This document shows positions 47,567 through 56,628 of a stretch of DNA of 64,000 nucleotides, piece by piece. Made by a program: the position numbers and the translations under genes. Source of the DNA: Psychrobacter immobilis. Its GTDB lineage: Bacteria > Pseudomonadota > Gammaproteobacteria > Pseudomonadales > Moraxellaceae. Location: NCBI RefSeq assembly GCF_904846285.1, contig NZ_CAJHAD010000001.1, positions 1-64,000 of the forward strand, written 5' to 3'. Every line of letters begins with the position of its first letter. The stretch's first letter is position 1. The notes under the pieces are model-generated. The model searched no databases. It had not been told where the DNA came from and saw only the letters and a program-made list of their open reading frames with translations.

Positions 47567-48643
47567 CTAAGGTGTTTTCTTTATTTCATTCTTCCAGATA
47601 AGCGTTTCGCCCGTATCAAGTTTTTGAGTAAGTAAATAATAGGGTAAGCTTGAGGAGTCGAGATTGGTATTTGGTAATCTTTGTAAGGTCAATTGGCTTT
47701 TGCTTAACTGTTCAAGTTCTCTGATTTTATCTTCTGCCGCTTCACGTTTAGGACTACACCCCATCATAGTTTGGGGGCTTGAGCCAATCAACAATTTATT
47801 GTCAGGCGTTAAAATGTAAGAACCACCAACACCATTACAATCAGAGCTAAAGCCAACATGATGCTCATCGTTATACATTGGGTAAGCAAAATAGGCAGTC
47901 ACTGGAAAATCTGGACGACTAAGCTCAATGATGGTTTTTTGATTGCTATCGACTGCGCTTACCAATCGCCATTGATATTCTTTTAGAAACTCATAAGTAA
48001 TGGCTAGTCCCGTTACTGGTTGTAGGGTCTTAAATGTACCTTCAAATACAAGCTGCTTGTCCTGAACATTTAAGACCAGCTCATAAGGGGTTGGTTTTTT
48101 TGGAGTAAGTTTATTCAAAAATGAAAACGATTTTGTTTGTGTAGATGGTGAAGTGATTCTAAGGTTAAAACGTCCTCTGCCGTATTCAGGAAATAATCGT
48201 TCTAAATACTGAAAGATATTGTGAGCTGCTTGTTTATTAGTTATTAAGCAAGAAGGCTGCGTAATGGTAGTTACGCCGTATGAGCTGTAAGTGTAATCTT
48301 GATAACCATCATGGTTTAAGCGATAGCGCTGGCAGTCATATTTAAACACTAAATTGCTAGGACGCACGTCAAGCATTAACGGCGGTACGGTATCGACATC
48401 ATTAACAATACTTTGATTGTCTATCCAGCGCACCAATTTCCAATCAAAGCGATTGACACTTTCAACATTTATTACTTGCTCAGATAGTACTGGAGCAGAA
48501 GTGCTAGAGCCAGTCACTATTGAGTTAGCAGGTGTAGAATTATCTTTTGCAATATTAGACTGACAACCTATTAGCGCTGCCGGAAAAGAGATAGCGAGCA
48601 ATAAGGATAGAGTTAAGCGATTTAAAGTCATTTTCATTACCAT
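47567..48643 (-). CDS. META-domain lipoprotein, copy 2
   Basis: A 358-residue paralogue of the gene just downstream, with lipobox LIGC (Cys27 from this start), SSDCNGVGGSYIL and TMMGCSPKREAAEDKIREL segments and the end DTGETLIWKNEIKK. The two proteins share architecture through their length but have clearly diverged, so the duplication is not recent. Start is uncertain among three nearby ATG codons (48643, 48637, 48631). Transcribed first of the pair. Confidence 0.8.
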   Translation of the reverse strand: MVMKMTLNRLTLSLLLAISFPAALIGCQSNIAKDNSTPANSIVTGSSTSAPVLSEQVINVESVNRFDWKLVRWIDNQSIVNDVDTVPPLMLDVRPSNLVFKYDCQRYRLNHDGYQDYTYSSYGVTTITQPSCLITNKQAAHNIFQYLERLFPEYGRGRFNLRITSPSTQTKSFSFLNKLTPKKPTPYELVLNVQDKQLVFEGTFKTLQPVTGLAITYEFLKEYQWRLVSAVDSNQKTIIELSRPDFPVTAYFAYPMYNDEHHVGFSSDCNGVGGSYILTPDNKLLIGSSPQTMMGCSPKREAAEDKIRELEQLSKSQLTLQRLPNTNLDSSSLPYYLLTQKLDTGETLIWKNEIKKTP

Positions 48644-48701
48644 ATAAACATTTGTCTAAAATATAGCACAGGGTCTTAACTAGATTGTTTTTATTATTAC
48701 C

Positions 48702-48742
48702 AAAAAAAAGCCGCCCATCATGACGATGAGCGGCTCTTTAAT
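48702..48742 (-). terminator. Terminator after lon
   Basis: On the minus strand GAGCCGCTCATCG and GATGGGCGGCTT form a stem followed by a T run. Confidence 0.85.
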
Positions 48743-48771
48743 TTGTAAGACTGGATTATTAACTAATCAGA

Positions 48772-51390
48772 TTAGTTATGCAGCGCTTTGCTTGAGGTTT
48801 TATCAACCGTTACTTTGGCAGGCTTAAGCGGCACTGGCATACTGACCAACGCTACTTTTAATATCTCATCAATCGTCGCGACTGGCTGAATGGTTAAGCC
48901 TTCTTTGACGTTATCAGGGATATCCGCCAAGTCGCGCTCGTTGGTATCTGGAATCAACACATGCTTGATACCGCCACGATGCGCCGCGAGCAGCTTCTCT
49001 TTAAGACCACCGATACGTAGGATTTTACCACGTAAAGTAATCTCACCTGTCATGGCAATATCGGGACGAATCGCAATACCAGTTAATGCAGATACCAGCG
49101 CTGTCGTTAACGCACCACCAGCTGATGGACCATCTTTCGGTGTTGCGCCTTCTGGCATATGGACGTGAACATCCGTGGTTTTAAAGGTCTCATAATCGAT
49201 ACCTAAGCTGTCACCGCGAGCACGAACCACACTCATGGCAGCACGAATAGACTCTTTCATCACGTCCCCAAGTGAACCGGTAAAGATAAGCTCACCTTTA
49301 CCTTTCATCGCGACCGCTTCGATAGTGAGTAGCTCGCCACCGACTTGAGTCCAAGCAAGCCCAGTAATACGACCAATCTCAGGCTCTTCTTCCGCTAGAC
49401 CATAGTCATATTGATGGACACCTAGATAGTCATCGATGTTTTTGTCATCGACCACGACCAGTTGACGCTCTGCTTTTTTCGGAGCGCGAGCGCCATGCGT
49501 TTCAACCGAACCGCGAACCACTTTACGGCAGATTTTATTGACTTCACGCTCAAGGTTACGCACACCTGCTTCACGCGTGTAGCTACGAACGATGCTATGC
49601 AACGCCGCTTCAACAATCTCAATCTCGCCTTCTTTAAGACCATTATTTTTAATGGCTTTTGGTACGAGATATTTCTGCGCGATATTGACTTTTTCTGCTT
49701 CGGTATAGCCCGGTAGACGAATCACTTCCATACGGTCGAGCAGTGCTGCTGGAATATCCATACTGTTAGCGGTACAGATAAACATCACTTGTGATAAATC
49801 TAAGTCCATATCTAAGTAATGGTCATTAAAAGTATCGTTCTGTGAAGGATCTAGCACTTCAAGCAACGCTGATGCTGGATCGCCACGGAAGTCTTGCGCC
49901 ATCTTATCGATTTCATCTAACAAGAAGAGCGGGTTTTTAACTTCCACTTTCGCCAGTGATTGCACGATTTTACCTGGCATTGCGCCGATATACGTACGGC
50001 GATGACCACGAATTTCCGCTTCATCACGTACGCCGCCAAGTGCCATACGCACAAACTTACGACCGGTAGCGCGCGCAATCGACTCACCTAATGAAGTCTT
50101 ACCAACACCCGGAGGACCAACTAAACAAAGAATCGGACCGCGAAGTTTTTTCACGCGTGACTGTACGGCGAGGTATTCTAAGATGCGGTCTTTAACATCT
50201 TGCAAGCCATAATGGTCTTCGTCTAAGACGGTTTTAGCTTTATCTAAATTGATCGAAACTTTGGTTGTGGCATTCCACGGTGTGTCCAAAATCCATTCAA
50301 TATAGTTGCGTACCACTGAAGACTCTGATGAAGCAGGTGGCATCATTTTGAGCTTTTTCATCTCTTGCTCAGCTTTTTTGCGCACATCTTCTGGCAAGTC
50401 AGCATCTTCTAGACGCTGCTCAAGCTCAGCCACGTCATCTTCACCATCGAACGCACCGTCATTCATATCTGACAGCTCATTCTTGATGGCTTTCATCTTC
50501 TCGTTTAAGAAGTACTCGCGCTGGTTATCTTCCATTTGCTGACGAACCGCATCTTGGATATCTTGCTCGATATTTTGTTCAGCACTTTGTTTAACCAAGT
50601 ATTCAGTTAAAGTATTGATATGCGTTTTGATATCGTCTTGTTCTAAGAACGATTGCTTAATATCCAAATCCATCGACACGCGGGTTGAGATAAAATAGAC
50701 CAGTTCAAGTAAGTCATCGATGCGTTTGGCCACGCGGGTTAGCTCACGGGCATTACGTAGACGAGCGTCAGCATAGCCTTCAAACAACGTAGTTAATGCT
50801 TGAATGGTATTTTTTTGCTGGCTCTCATCCATGTCGACATCAAGGTCAGCACGTTCAAATTTTGCCATCAATAGCCCGTCATGACTCTCTATCGAGTCAA
50901 CACGCGCGCGGTATTGACCTTCGATCAGTACTTTGATGCAATTCTCATCGCTATCATGTGGTATGGTGCTGACGATACGGCAAACCGTACCGTACTGATA
51001 CAAGTTGTCTTGATCAATATCTTCAGTCAGTGAGTCTTTTTGCGCCACGACTAATACTTTATTGCCGTACTCAGCTTGTGCCAATTCAACAGCTTTCACC
51101 GATGGCGTACGACCAACAAATAAGGCAATTTGCATATGCGGATAAACAACCACATCGCGCAATGCCAGTAGCGGAAGATAGTTTTCTTCAGCGTCTTTAT
51201 CCTTAATATCTTCAGAATCGCTGTCTTTACTCTTATTGTCTTCGACAGTTTTATTTTCAACCGTTTCAGACGCCGACTCGTTTTCTAACATATCGTCAGA
51301 TGAATTATTTAGCGCACTATCATCAGAAACGTTAGATGAAACGTCGACATCGATGTCGATATTGTCTTGGGCAATTTTATGTTCACTCAT
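48772..51390 (-). CDS. lon: ATP-dependent Lon protease
   Basis: An 872-residue Lon. The substrate-binding N-domain begins at YLPLLALRDVVVYPHM (~71). Walker A GPPGVGKTS, Walker B PLFLLDEIDKM and the Ser-Lys dyad (KDGPSAGGAL and GGLKEKLLAA) are present. Before the N-domain is a ~65-residue acidic Ser/Asp/Glu-rich lead not present in E. coli Lon. The start at 51390 has GAGGA before it. A heat-shock promoter candidate lies upstream. Confidence 0.97.
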   Translation of the reverse strand: MSEHKIAQDNIDIDVDVSSNVSDDSALNNSSDDMLENESASETVENKTVEDNKSKDSDSEDIKDKDAEENYLPLLALRDVVVYPHMQIALFVGRTPSVKAVELAQAEYGNKVLVVAQKDSLTEDIDQDNLYQYGTVCRIVSTIPHDSDENCIKVLIEGQYRARVDSIESHDGLLMAKFERADLDVDMDESQQKNTIQALTTLFEGYADARLRNARELTRVAKRIDDLLELVYFISTRVSMDLDIKQSFLEQDDIKTHINTLTEYLVKQSAEQNIEQDIQDAVRQQMEDNQREYFLNEKMKAIKNELSDMNDGAFDGEDDVAELEQRLEDADLPEDVRKKAEQEMKKLKMMPPASSESSVVRNYIEWILDTPWNATTKVSINLDKAKTVLDEDHYGLQDVKDRILEYLAVQSRVKKLRGPILCLVGPPGVGKTSLGESIARATGRKFVRMALGGVRDEAEIRGHRRTYIGAMPGKIVQSLAKVEVKNPLFLLDEIDKMAQDFRGDPASALLEVLDPSQNDTFNDHYLDMDLDLSQVMFICTANSMDIPAALLDRMEVIRLPGYTEAEKVNIAQKYLVPKAIKNNGLKEGEIEIVEAALHSIVRSYTREAGVRNLEREVNKICRKVVRGSVETHGARAPKKAERQLVVVDDKNIDDYLGVHQYDYGLAEEEPEIGRITGLAWTQVGGELLTIEAVAMKGKGELIFTGSLGDVMKESIRAAMSVVRARGDSLGIDYETFKTTDVHVHMPEGATPKDGPSAGGALTTALVSALTGIAIRPDIAMTGEITLRGKILRIGGLKEKLLAAHRGGIKHVLIPDTNERDLADIPDNVKEGLTIQPVATIDEILKVALVSMPVPLKPAKVTVDKTSSKALHN

Positions 51391-51446
51391 ATATTTTTCC
51401 TCGTTCACCAGACTTGTAAAGTCAAGTTAGTGGTTCATGTTTAGAT

Positions 51447-51474
51447 AAATGGTGCTGCTGAATGAAATTGCAAG
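51447..51474 (-). promoter_or_regulatory. Sigma-32-type promoter candidate of lon
   Basis: On the minus strand CTTGCAA (51468-51474) and CACCATTT (51447-51454) are 13 bases apart. The sigma-32 consensus is CTTGAAA, 11-16 bases, CCCCATNT. It lies about 57 bases before the lon start. Control of lon by heat shock is established in E. coli. Confidence 0.6.
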
Positions 51475-51710
51475 GCTCTATCACGAACAGTAATGAGAAT
51501 ATTAAGCCTTTATTGGTATTTTCTCTTATGTCTGTTAGGTTCTGCGCGTGGGCTTTATGGGCAAAATCAGGTAAAATGACGCGCGTCTTAACCGCTCCGT
51601 TCAAATAGCAACTATATGGATTAAAGTGTGAGTTAAAACGCGAGGGCGAAATAAATAGGTCGGCAATGTGACAATAGCGGGCCACAAAACATAGGGTAAG
51701 GGGCGAGAAT
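51475..51710. other. Divergent region, lon and antiporter gene
   Basis: No gene is supported. A minus-strand open frame here has no ribosome-binding site and no family likeness. Confidence 0.4.
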
Positions 51711-53072
51711 ATGACCATCAATGCGGTGCTACTAGCGGTAGTCATCATGCTAGGGCTGTCTTTAGCGCGGGTACACGTGGTACTCAGTTTATTAATCGGG
51801 GCGCTAGCAGGTGGGCTGATTGCTGGTCTTGGCATGACCGATACCTTAAATGCCTTTCAAGAAGGGATCCGTAATGGCGCGCAAATCGCGTTGTCTTATG
51901 CCTTGTTGGGTGCTTTTGCAGTAGCGATTGCACATTCGGGCTTGCCGCAATCTTTGGCAGGAGCAGTCATTAAGCGCATTGATGCCGGTGGCACTAGTGG
52001 CATGATTAAATACATGCTGTTTGCCGGTCTGGTTACCATAAGTTGCTTTAGCCAAAACTTAATTCCTATTCATATCGCCTTTATTCCATTGCTCGTGCCG
52101 CCCTTATTGCTTGCCTTTAACCGCATGCAAATCGATAGACGCCTGATTGCCTGTCTGATTACCTTTGGTCTCGTCACCACTTATATGTTTATCCCTTATG
52201 GCTTTGGCGATATTTATCTCAATCAAATCATGCTTAAAAACGTTGGTGAAGCCGGTATTGATGTATCGAATATTTCGGTCACCAAAGCCATGGCGATTCC
52301 AGCACTTGGCATGCTCGTTGGTTTGCTAGTGGCGGTATTTATCAGCTATCGTAAGCCGCGTCAGTATCAGCAGCTAGCAATCGATAAACAAGCGCGCGAT
52401 GCGGTAGTACAAAATGATTCTTTAAGCAAAACAGCCGCCGACGCACAAACGCAAAGCAAGATGAAAACCATCGTCGCACTGATTGCTATTGTCACCGCCT
52501 TTGTTGTACAGCTCTATACCGACTCACTATTACTCGGCTCGATGTTTGGTTTTGGCGTGTTTATGGCAACGGGCGTGGTCAAATGGCGTGATGCCGATAC
52601 GGTCTTTAATGACGGCATCAAGCTGATGGCGATGATTGGCTTTATTATGATTACCGCGCAAGGTTTTGCCGAAGTCATGAAAGCGACCGAACAAATTCAA
52701 CCATTGGTTGATGGTGCTGCGTCTTTATTTGCAGGTAATAAAGCGATGGCCGCATTTATTATGCTCTTGATCGGTTTGATTGTAACCATGGGTATTGGTT
52801 CGTCATTTTCGACCATTCCTATTTTGGCAGCGATTTATGTACCACTATGTATTTCTTTAGGGTTTTCACCACTCGCCACAGTGGCGATTATTGGTACAGC
52901 TGGCGCGCTTGGCGATGCCGGTTCGCCAGCGTCAGACTCGACGCTCGGACCAACTTCCGGTCTAAACGTAGATGGTCAGCATGACCATATTAAAGACAGT
53001 GTGGTACCGACCTTTATTCATTACAATATTCCATTATTGGTATTTGGCTGGATTGCGGCGATGGTGCTTTAA
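51711..53072 (+). CDS. Na+/H+ antiporter-family protein
   Basis: A 453-residue membrane protein with about twelve helices, of the ion-transporter superfamily group to which YuiF-type Na+/H+ antiporters belong. Internal likeness between halves is visible (VVIMLGLSLARVHVVLSLLIGALAGGL; LLLGSMFGFGVFMATGVV), as is the ending GTAGALGDAGSPASDSTLGPTSGLN. A ~45-residue polar cytoplasmic loop lies at ~215-255. The substrate could also be an amino acid or carboxylate; annotation rests on likeness only. AAGGGGCGAG precedes the ATG. Confidence 0.8.
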   Translation: MTINAVLLAVVIMLGLSLARVHVVLSLLIGALAGGLIAGLGMTDTLNAFQEGIRNGAQIALSYALLGAFAVAIAHSGLPQSLAGAVIKRIDAGGTSGMIKYMLFAGLVTISCFSQNLIPIHIAFIPLLVPPLLLAFNRMQIDRRLIACLITFGLVTTYMFIPYGFGDIYLNQIMLKNVGEAGIDVSNISVTKAMAIPALGMLVGLLVAVFISYRKPRQYQQLAIDKQARDAVVQNDSLSKTAADAQTQSKMKTIVALIAIVTAFVVQLYTDSLLLGSMFGFGVFMATGVVKWRDADTVFNDGIKLMAMIGFIMITAQGFAEVMKATEQIQPLVDGAASLFAGNKAMAAFIMLLIGLIVTMGIGSSFSTIPILAAIYVPLCISLGFSPLATVAIIGTAGALGDAGSPASDSTLGPTSGLNVDGQHDHIKDSVVPTFIHYNIPLLVFGWIAAMVL

Positions 53073-53101
53073 TCAATAATCTAAACTTTGATAATAGATA
53101 T

Positions 53102-53146
53102 AAAAAAGGCGAGTGATTTTATAATCATTCGCCTTTTTGATTTTTT
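53102..53146. terminator. Bidirectional terminator
   Basis: AAAGGCGAGTGATT pairs with AATCATTCGCCTTT; T-rich on the plus side, A-rich before it. Confidence 0.87.
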
Positions 53147-53176
53147 GTCATAGAGTCATGTATGCCTTTCTTAACA

Positions 53177-53410
53177 CTACTCGTCAAAATCGGTAATCTC
53201 ACTATTCAAGCCATTCAAAAACTCATCACTCTGCGCCAGTAATTCGTTTAAGCGGCGTTCATTGATAACTCTTGCCAGCTCATCAGCGCTAAAAGTCTGC
53301 TCTTGACTATAATATAGCAGCTCATAATCCGCTTTTTCTAACTCTTGCAAATGTTGTTCGACATTCTCTGCACTAGAGTTAGTATCTAGAGATTTCTTAT
53401 TATCATTCAT
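53177..53410 (-). CDS. Small acidic protein coupled to the cyclo-ligase gene
   Basis: A 77-residue acidic, probably helical protein with no recognised domain (ELLYYSQEQTFSADELARVI; LNELLAQSDEFLNGL). I begin it at the ATG at 53410, which overlaps the stop of the upstream cyclo-ligase gene as ATGA, so translation is coupled. The longer frame from 53464 would run inside that gene and is unlikely. Function unknown. Confidence 0.7.
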   Translation of the reverse strand: MNDNKKSLDTNSSAENVEQHLQELEKADYELLYYSQEQTFSADELARVINERRLNELLAQSDEFLNGLNSEITDFDE

Positions 53411-54129
53411 CGAAACCACCTCAAGCCACTCGGCGTTATCAAACCATCTAATGGCACATCCCACGGTTGACGCTCAAGCTGTTCTACTACTTGAAAGTCG
53501 TAACACCAACCAATTTTTAATGGCTTTTTTAACCCTGCTTGATGGCTTTTACTAAGGGTCGTATCATAAAATCCGCCACCCATACCCATACGGTTACCGT
53601 TTTTATCAACTGCTGTTAATGGACAGATAATGACATCTAATTCAGCTGCCCACAATAATCGTCGATGATGATTTTGCTTCATACCTAAGCCGTGAATACG
53701 CGTCGGTATATTCAATAGTTTCGACTGATAGATAGGCACAAAGCGCAGCCGTTTATCATCGTTGCCATTTCTAGTACGTCCGAGCGAACCAACCACAGGC
53801 AGATAAGGTAAATAGCCTAAGCGTTGACACCAGTCCAACAGTAGCTGAGTGGGCAGCTCGCCAAAGCCATCATAATATAAGCCGATACGGGCGAGCGGTG
53901 GTAAGCGCTGTTGCAATTTAACTAAATGCAAACTTGCCATACGTGCGTATTGTCTGCGCTCGCCATCCGTGAGCTTACGGCGCTGACGGGTAAATTGCCG
54001 TCTGGGTGGATTGGCCAAGCTATCAGCGACTTTAATCTCTTTTTTAGAGTGAGCGTCATGAGTCGATAACTCAGGTAACGAGTCAGATAACGAAGTAGCA
54101 GATTGTTGTTGGCTGGTGTTTTTAGACAT
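53407..54129 (-). CDS. 5-formyltetrahydrofolate cyclo-ligase
   Basis: A 240-residue member of the family that turns 5-formyl-THF into 5,10-methenyl-THF with ATP. The GMGGGFYDTTLSK phosphate-binding loop (~191-203) and the PLDGLITPSGLRWF ending are present. A ~50-residue basic lead (PPRRQFTRQRRKLTDGERRQYA) precedes the core. In E. coli the gene adjoins zapA and 6S RNA; neither is here. Confidence 0.93.
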   Translation of the reverse strand: MSKNTSQQQSATSLSDSLPELSTHDAHSKKEIKVADSLANPPRRQFTRQRRKLTDGERRQYARMASLHLVKLQQRLPPLARIGLYYDGFGELPTQLLLDWCQRLGYLPYLPVVGSLGRTRNGNDDKRLRFVPIYQSKLLNIPTRIHGLGMKQNHHRRLLWAAELDVIICPLTAVDKNGNRMGMGGGFYDTTLSKSHQAGLKKPLKIGWCYDFQVVEQLERQPWDVPLDGLITPSGLRWFR

Positions 54130-54269
54130 CAGTTAGCCTCACGGACTTGGAGAAATTTATAATAAGTCATGCTATCATAACGGCACTTTAAAACGTATTT
54201 TCCTTTATGTGCAGCGTGTGTTGCACTTTTTCGAAGCAGCTATACAACAAACCATCAAAGAGGGTAGTT

Positions 54270-55673
54270 ATGTCGACACAGAATCAGGCAACTCGTACCG
54301 AAAAAGATACCATGGGCAACGTGGAAGTCCCAACTGATGCTTATTGGGGTGCGCAAACTCAGCGTAGCCGTGAAAACTTTAAAATCGGTGGCGAGACTTT
54401 GCCACGTCCAATGATTGAAGCAATGGCTTTGGTTAAAAAAGCCGCTGCGATTACCAATGCCAGCCTTGAGCGTATCGAAGGCAATAAGCGCGATTTAATC
54501 GTCCAAGCTGCTGATGAAGTCATCAACGGTGGTCTAACGGATCAGTTCCCATTGGTTGTATGGCAGACTGGTTCTGGCACCCAGTCAAATATGAACATGA
54601 ACGAAGTATTGGCCAATCGTGCCAACGAAATCGCTGGTTCTGAGCGTGGCAGCTACACGCCGATTCACCCGAACGACCATGTCAACCATGCGCAATCTAC
54701 CAACGACAGCTTCCCAACTGCGATTCGTGTGGCTGCTGCTCGTGAAATCAATGGCTTATTGATTCCAGCGGTAAAAGCACTACGTGATACCTTGGCTGCT
54801 AAAGCTAAAGAGTTTGATAGCATTGTCAAAATCGGTCGTACGCATTTACAAGACGCTACGCCTTTGACCTTAGGTCAAGAGTTTAGCGGCTATGTCAGCC
54901 AACTTGATCATTCATTAACTCGTATCGACAACGCTTTACAAGGTTTGTATGAATTGCCACTAGGCGGTACGGCGGTTGGTACGGGTCTAAATGCTCATCC
55001 TGATTATGCGGTAAAATCAGCTGAGCAATTATCAACCTTGACGGATCTACCATTTGTCACCTCACCAAATAAATTTGAAGCTCTAGCCGCTCGTGATGCC
55101 GAAGTATTTGCTTCAGGCGCACTCAAAACCCTAGCGGGTAGCTTAAATAAAATCGCTAACGACGTACGTTGGTTGGCGTCAGGTCCTCGTTGTGGTCTAG
55201 GCGAGTTGACGATTCCTGAAAATGAGCCAGGCTCATCTATCATGCCGGGTAAAGTGAACCCAACTCAGTCAGAAGCGATGACCATGGTTGTCGCTCAAGT
55301 AATGGGTAATGATGTCACTATCAGCATGGCAGGCGCGTCAGGTAACTTTGAGCTAAACGTTTATAAGCCAGTTATCGCGTTTAACTTGTTGCAATCTATT
55401 AAACTGCTTGGCGATGCGTGTAATAGCTTTAACGAAAACTGTGCCGTTGGTATTGAGCCAGTAAAAGACAAAATCGATGATTTCTTGCATAACTCATTAA
55501 TGCTAGTTACCGCATTAAACCGTCATGTTGGTTATGAAAATGCAGCGAAAATCGCTAAGACGGCTTATAAAGAAAATAAAACCTTGAAGCAAGTTGCGGT
55601 TGAGCTAGAGCTATTAACTGAAGCGCAGTTTGATAAGTGGGTTATTCCTGCTGATATGGTAAACCCTAAGTAA
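54270..55673 (+). CDS. fumC: Class II fumarate hydratase
   Basis: A 467-residue iron-independent fumarase: fumarate plus water to L-malate in the TCA cycle. The signature [13 protein letters not shown] and [18 protein letters not shown] are present, with the [15 protein letters not shown] segment. I start at ATG 54270 ([13 protein letters not shown]), after GAGGGTAG. It is useful under iron limitation or oxidative stress, though no such control is visible here. Confidence 0.97.
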   Translation: MSTQNQATRTEKDTMGNVEVPTDAYWGAQTQRSRENFKIGGETLPRPMIEAMALVKKAAAITNASLERIEGNKRDLIVQAADEVINGGLTDQFPLVVWQTGSGTQSNMNMNEVLANRANEIAGSERGSYTPIHPNDHVNHAQSTNDSFPTAIRVAAAREINGLLIPAVKALRDTLAAKAKEFDSIVKIGRTHLQDATPLTLGQEFSGYVSQLDHSLTRIDNALQGLYELPLGGTAVGTGLNAHPDYAVKSAEQLSTLTDLPFVTSPNKFEALAARDAEVFASGALKTLAGSLNKIANDVRWLASGPRCGLGELTIPENEPGSSIMPGKVNPTQSEAMTMVVAQVMGNDVTISMAGASGNFELNVYKPVIAFNLLQSIKLLGDACNSFNENCAVGIEPVKDKIDDFLHNSLMLVTALNRHVGYENAAKIAKTAYKENKTLKQVAVELELLTEAQFDKWVIPADMVNPK

Positions 55674-55700
55674 GCTATTTAATACTTTCTTAGAATAGTG

Positions 55701-55749
55701 AAAAGACCTTGTCATCCTTTATAAATGGATGTGGCAAGGTCTTTTTTTT
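55701..55749 (+). terminator. Terminator of fumC, repeat copy 1
   Basis: AAAAGACCTTGTCA and TGGCAAGGTCTTTT arms with a 17-base loop. Same arms as the terminators at 56471 and 57537. Confidence 0.9.
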
Positions 55750-56006
55750 ATCTATCAATTGAAGCACATACATCGAGAGAAACAATGTCTTACGCTCATA
55801 CAACAAGCAAACCAATACTTATAACAGCGCCAACAAAAATTTTGCTTATAATGAGCGCATAGGTAAGAGTTCGTGAATAACAGTTATAAATCACGACAAA
55901 GACAATAAGAGCGAACGATGAGACTAACTAAAAATAGTTCGCCGCTAACGTCCATGTTTGTATTCTCTTATCTATGACCATTCTAATTATATCATTGAGG
56001 TAATTT
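55750..56006. other. Intergenic region before the ACP-like gene
   Basis: No gene found; expected to hold a promoter. Confidence 0.4.
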
Positions 56007-56438
56007 ATGAAAAAGTTAACGGCCGCTCTATCATCAGCTGGTATTTTGATGGCAATGTTGGGTTCTGGTTCTGCAATGGCTTACTCGGACAAAGTAATGG
56101 AAGCTAGCGAGAGTTATGATACTGCTGTTAAAATTAGACAAGTCAACTATACTTGCCAAAGCAACAAGAAAGTCAGCGTGACTTATGGTTTTAATAAGCA
56201 AAACCTACCGACCTTTGCAGAAGCCAATCTAAATGGTAAAAAAAGATTTTTACCGATTAACTTAGGTCGCTCTGACGATGTTGATACCGTGTTTGGTGAT
56301 GAAGAAAACTTCAGTATTATGACTGGTGCACTGCGTTTAAATAATTATCATAAATCATCGGCTAATATCCAAAACGCTAAGAGTGAAATTCTTTATAAAG
56401 GTTGTAATGTTGCTTCTACCAAAAAGCTTAAAGGCTAG
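56007..56438 (+). CDS. Exported ACP-like protein, candidate lysozyme inhibitor
   Basis: A 143-residue exported protein (signal peptide to ~25, GSAMA). The mature part has YTCQSNKKVSVTYGFNKQNLP, LNGKKRFLPINLGRSDDVDTVF and a second Cys near the end. This order resembles the Neisseria/Moraxella adhesin complex protein (ACP), which inhibits C-type lysozyme; MliC-type inhibitors share the YxCxxGxxVxVxY idea. I judge by recollection of these families, so it is tentative. GAGGT precedes the ATG; followed by the second copy of the repeated terminator. Confidence 0.65.
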   Translation: MKKLTAALSSAGILMAMLGSGSAMAYSDKVMEASESYDTAVKIRQVNYTCQSNKKVSVTYGFNKQNLPTFAEANLNGKKRFLPINLGRSDDVDTVFGDEENFSIMTGALRLNNYHKSSANIQNAKSEILYKGCNVASTKKLKG

Positions 56439-56470
56439 TTTTTAACAAGCTGATAGATGTAGAGAATTTT

Positions 56471-56508
56471 AAAAGACCTTGTCATGAAATGTGGCAAGGT
56501 CTTTTTTT
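56471..56508 (+). terminator. Terminator, repeat copy 2
   Basis: AAAAGACCTTGTCA and TGGCAAGGTCTTTT arms, loop of six bases. Confidence 0.9.
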
Positions 56509-56628
56509 ATTTTTTAGATTTAACGGTAGAGCCTGTGACACCCAACGATTTCATTTATGTTTTTAAGTTATGATATATAAAACCTTGTTAAAAGATAATA
56601 AACTACCAAATCTACAGAGCATTAAACT

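Noticed and set aside
51422..51835. Minus-strand open frame upstream of lon
   Set aside because: Overlaps the antiporter start on the other strand and the lon promoter, without ribosome-binding site or family likeness.
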